Source: CAZCBJ01 sp964496705
GTDB lineage: Bacteria > Chloroflexota > Anaerolineae > Anaerolineales > Anaerolineaceae
Direction of reading: 5' to 3'
Assembly (NCBI GenBank): GCA_964496705.1
Contig: CAZCBJ010000239.1
Location: 1-5,718, forward strand
Length of the DNA: 5,718 nucleotides
Position 1 is the stretch's first letter; every line of letters starts with the position of its first letter. Of this stretch, positions 5,286 to 5,718 are shown piece after piece. The position numbers and the translations under genes were made by a program. The notes below the pieces were generated by a model. The model was not told the DNA's origin, made no database searches, and saw only the letters and a program-made list of their open reading frames with translations.

Positions 5286-5718
5286 ATGTTCAAATGTCTG
5301 CACCAGGACAGCGGCGCGGAAATTATCATCCTGCAGCCAGAATGGCACGGCCGGCTGGATGTGCTGCGTCTGATGGACCGTGGGGACGAGCTGGTCTGCC
5401 AGGGCTGCCGCCAGCCGGTGCGCGTGCGGCGCGGCTCAGCGCGGCGGCGGGCGCATTTTGCCCATAAACACCTCAAGGGCTGCCTGTACGGCAGCCAGTC
5501 GCCCGAAATTCTGGCAGCTCGGGCCGCGCTGTTCGATTGGCTTTCTGCTCAATACCCCGGCCGGGTGGACCTGGAACGAGCGGCGCCCGGCGCAGACCTG
5601 CCCCGCCCGCTGGACTGCTGGGTGGACACGCCGCAGGGGCCGTTTGCCTGCTGGATCATCGAGGGCAGTCTGAAACTGGCCGCGCGCGAACGCATTCAGG
5701 CTGGCTTTCAGATGGTCG
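5286..5718 (+). CDS. Competence protein CoiA-like nuclease-family protein, 3' end cut by window edge
   Basis: The reading frame stays open for 144 codons to the window edge, so only the N-terminal part is seen. Residues 36-66 contain C38-x2-C41 and, after a basic stretch RVRRGSARRR, the HFAHKH motif (57-62) and C66. This is the CxxC...HFAHK zinc-binding-like segment typical of CoiA and related proteins. SPE at 72-74 begins a helix like the family's ES/EH-x-x-K region. D110 in RPLDCWVD and E126 in WIIEGS, followed by K130 and R134, fit the D...ExK-like core of the CoiA PD-(D/E)XK nuclease domain, although the usual E-x-Q is E-G-S here. CoiA acts in the cytosol on incoming DNA during transformation in Gram-positive bacteria; in other phyla the role of homologues is unclear. 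It is transcribed divergently from the MFS gene, 46 bp away, probably as a leaderless mRNA. Its family assignment rests on motifs only. Confidence 0.72.
   Translation, partial: MFKCLHQDSGAEIIILQPEWHGRLDVLRLMDRGDELVCQGCRQPVRVRRGSARRRAHFAHKHLKGCLYGSQSPEILAARAALFDWLSAQYPGRVDLERAAPGADLPRPLDCWVDTPQGPFACWIIEGSLKLAARERIQAGFQMV

Overview
This is a compact, GC-rich bacterial chromosomal segment with six protein genes: five on the minus strand and one, cut by the right edge, on the plus strand. I see no RNA genes, insertion sequences, CRISPR arrays or phage genes. The gene types suggest a member of the Chloroflexota, possibly Anaerolineae-like. These are a lipoprotein with a long Pro/Thr/Ser linker before duplicated DUF4352-like domains, an MscL ending in a zinc ribbon, a DUF4037 protein, and promoters with a -10 box directly before the ATG. 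That assignment is an inference from style, not from a database match.

Layout, in the direction of minus-strand transcription. A 46-bp divergent intergenic region (5240-5285) separates a 12-helix MFS exporter-like gene (4046-5239, minus) from a CoiA-like gene (5286 to the edge, plus). Each gene has a perfect TATAAT ending 6-7 bp before its ATG, so both mRNAs are probably leaderless. After the MFS gene come mscL (3578-4015, with the only strong Shine-Dalgarno), a secreted lipoprotein (2318-3565) and a DUF4037 nucleotidyltransferase-like protein (1216-2313). The gaps are 30, 12 and 4 nt, so these four genes look like one operon. A 97-nt gap then holds a good sigma70-type promoter for the last minus-strand gene. 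That gene (120-1118) encodes a secreted, cysteine-rich protein with features of a lysozyme-like or lytic transglycosylase (SLT) fold. The first 119 bases are non-coding and contain a perfect 9-bp hairpin and imperfect repeats.

How the genes might work together: four of the five minus-strand products act at the envelope (transporter, osmotic safety valve, lipoprotein, probable wall-active enzyme). An envelope or turgor theme is plausible but unproven. The DUF4037 protein is the cytoplasmic exception. The CoiA-like gene points to DNA uptake or processing and is transcribed away from the others. I found no clear evidence of a wholly new system. The most interesting signals are the overlapping divergent leaderless promoters, the zinc-ribbon MscL, and the unusual secreted lysozyme-like protein.
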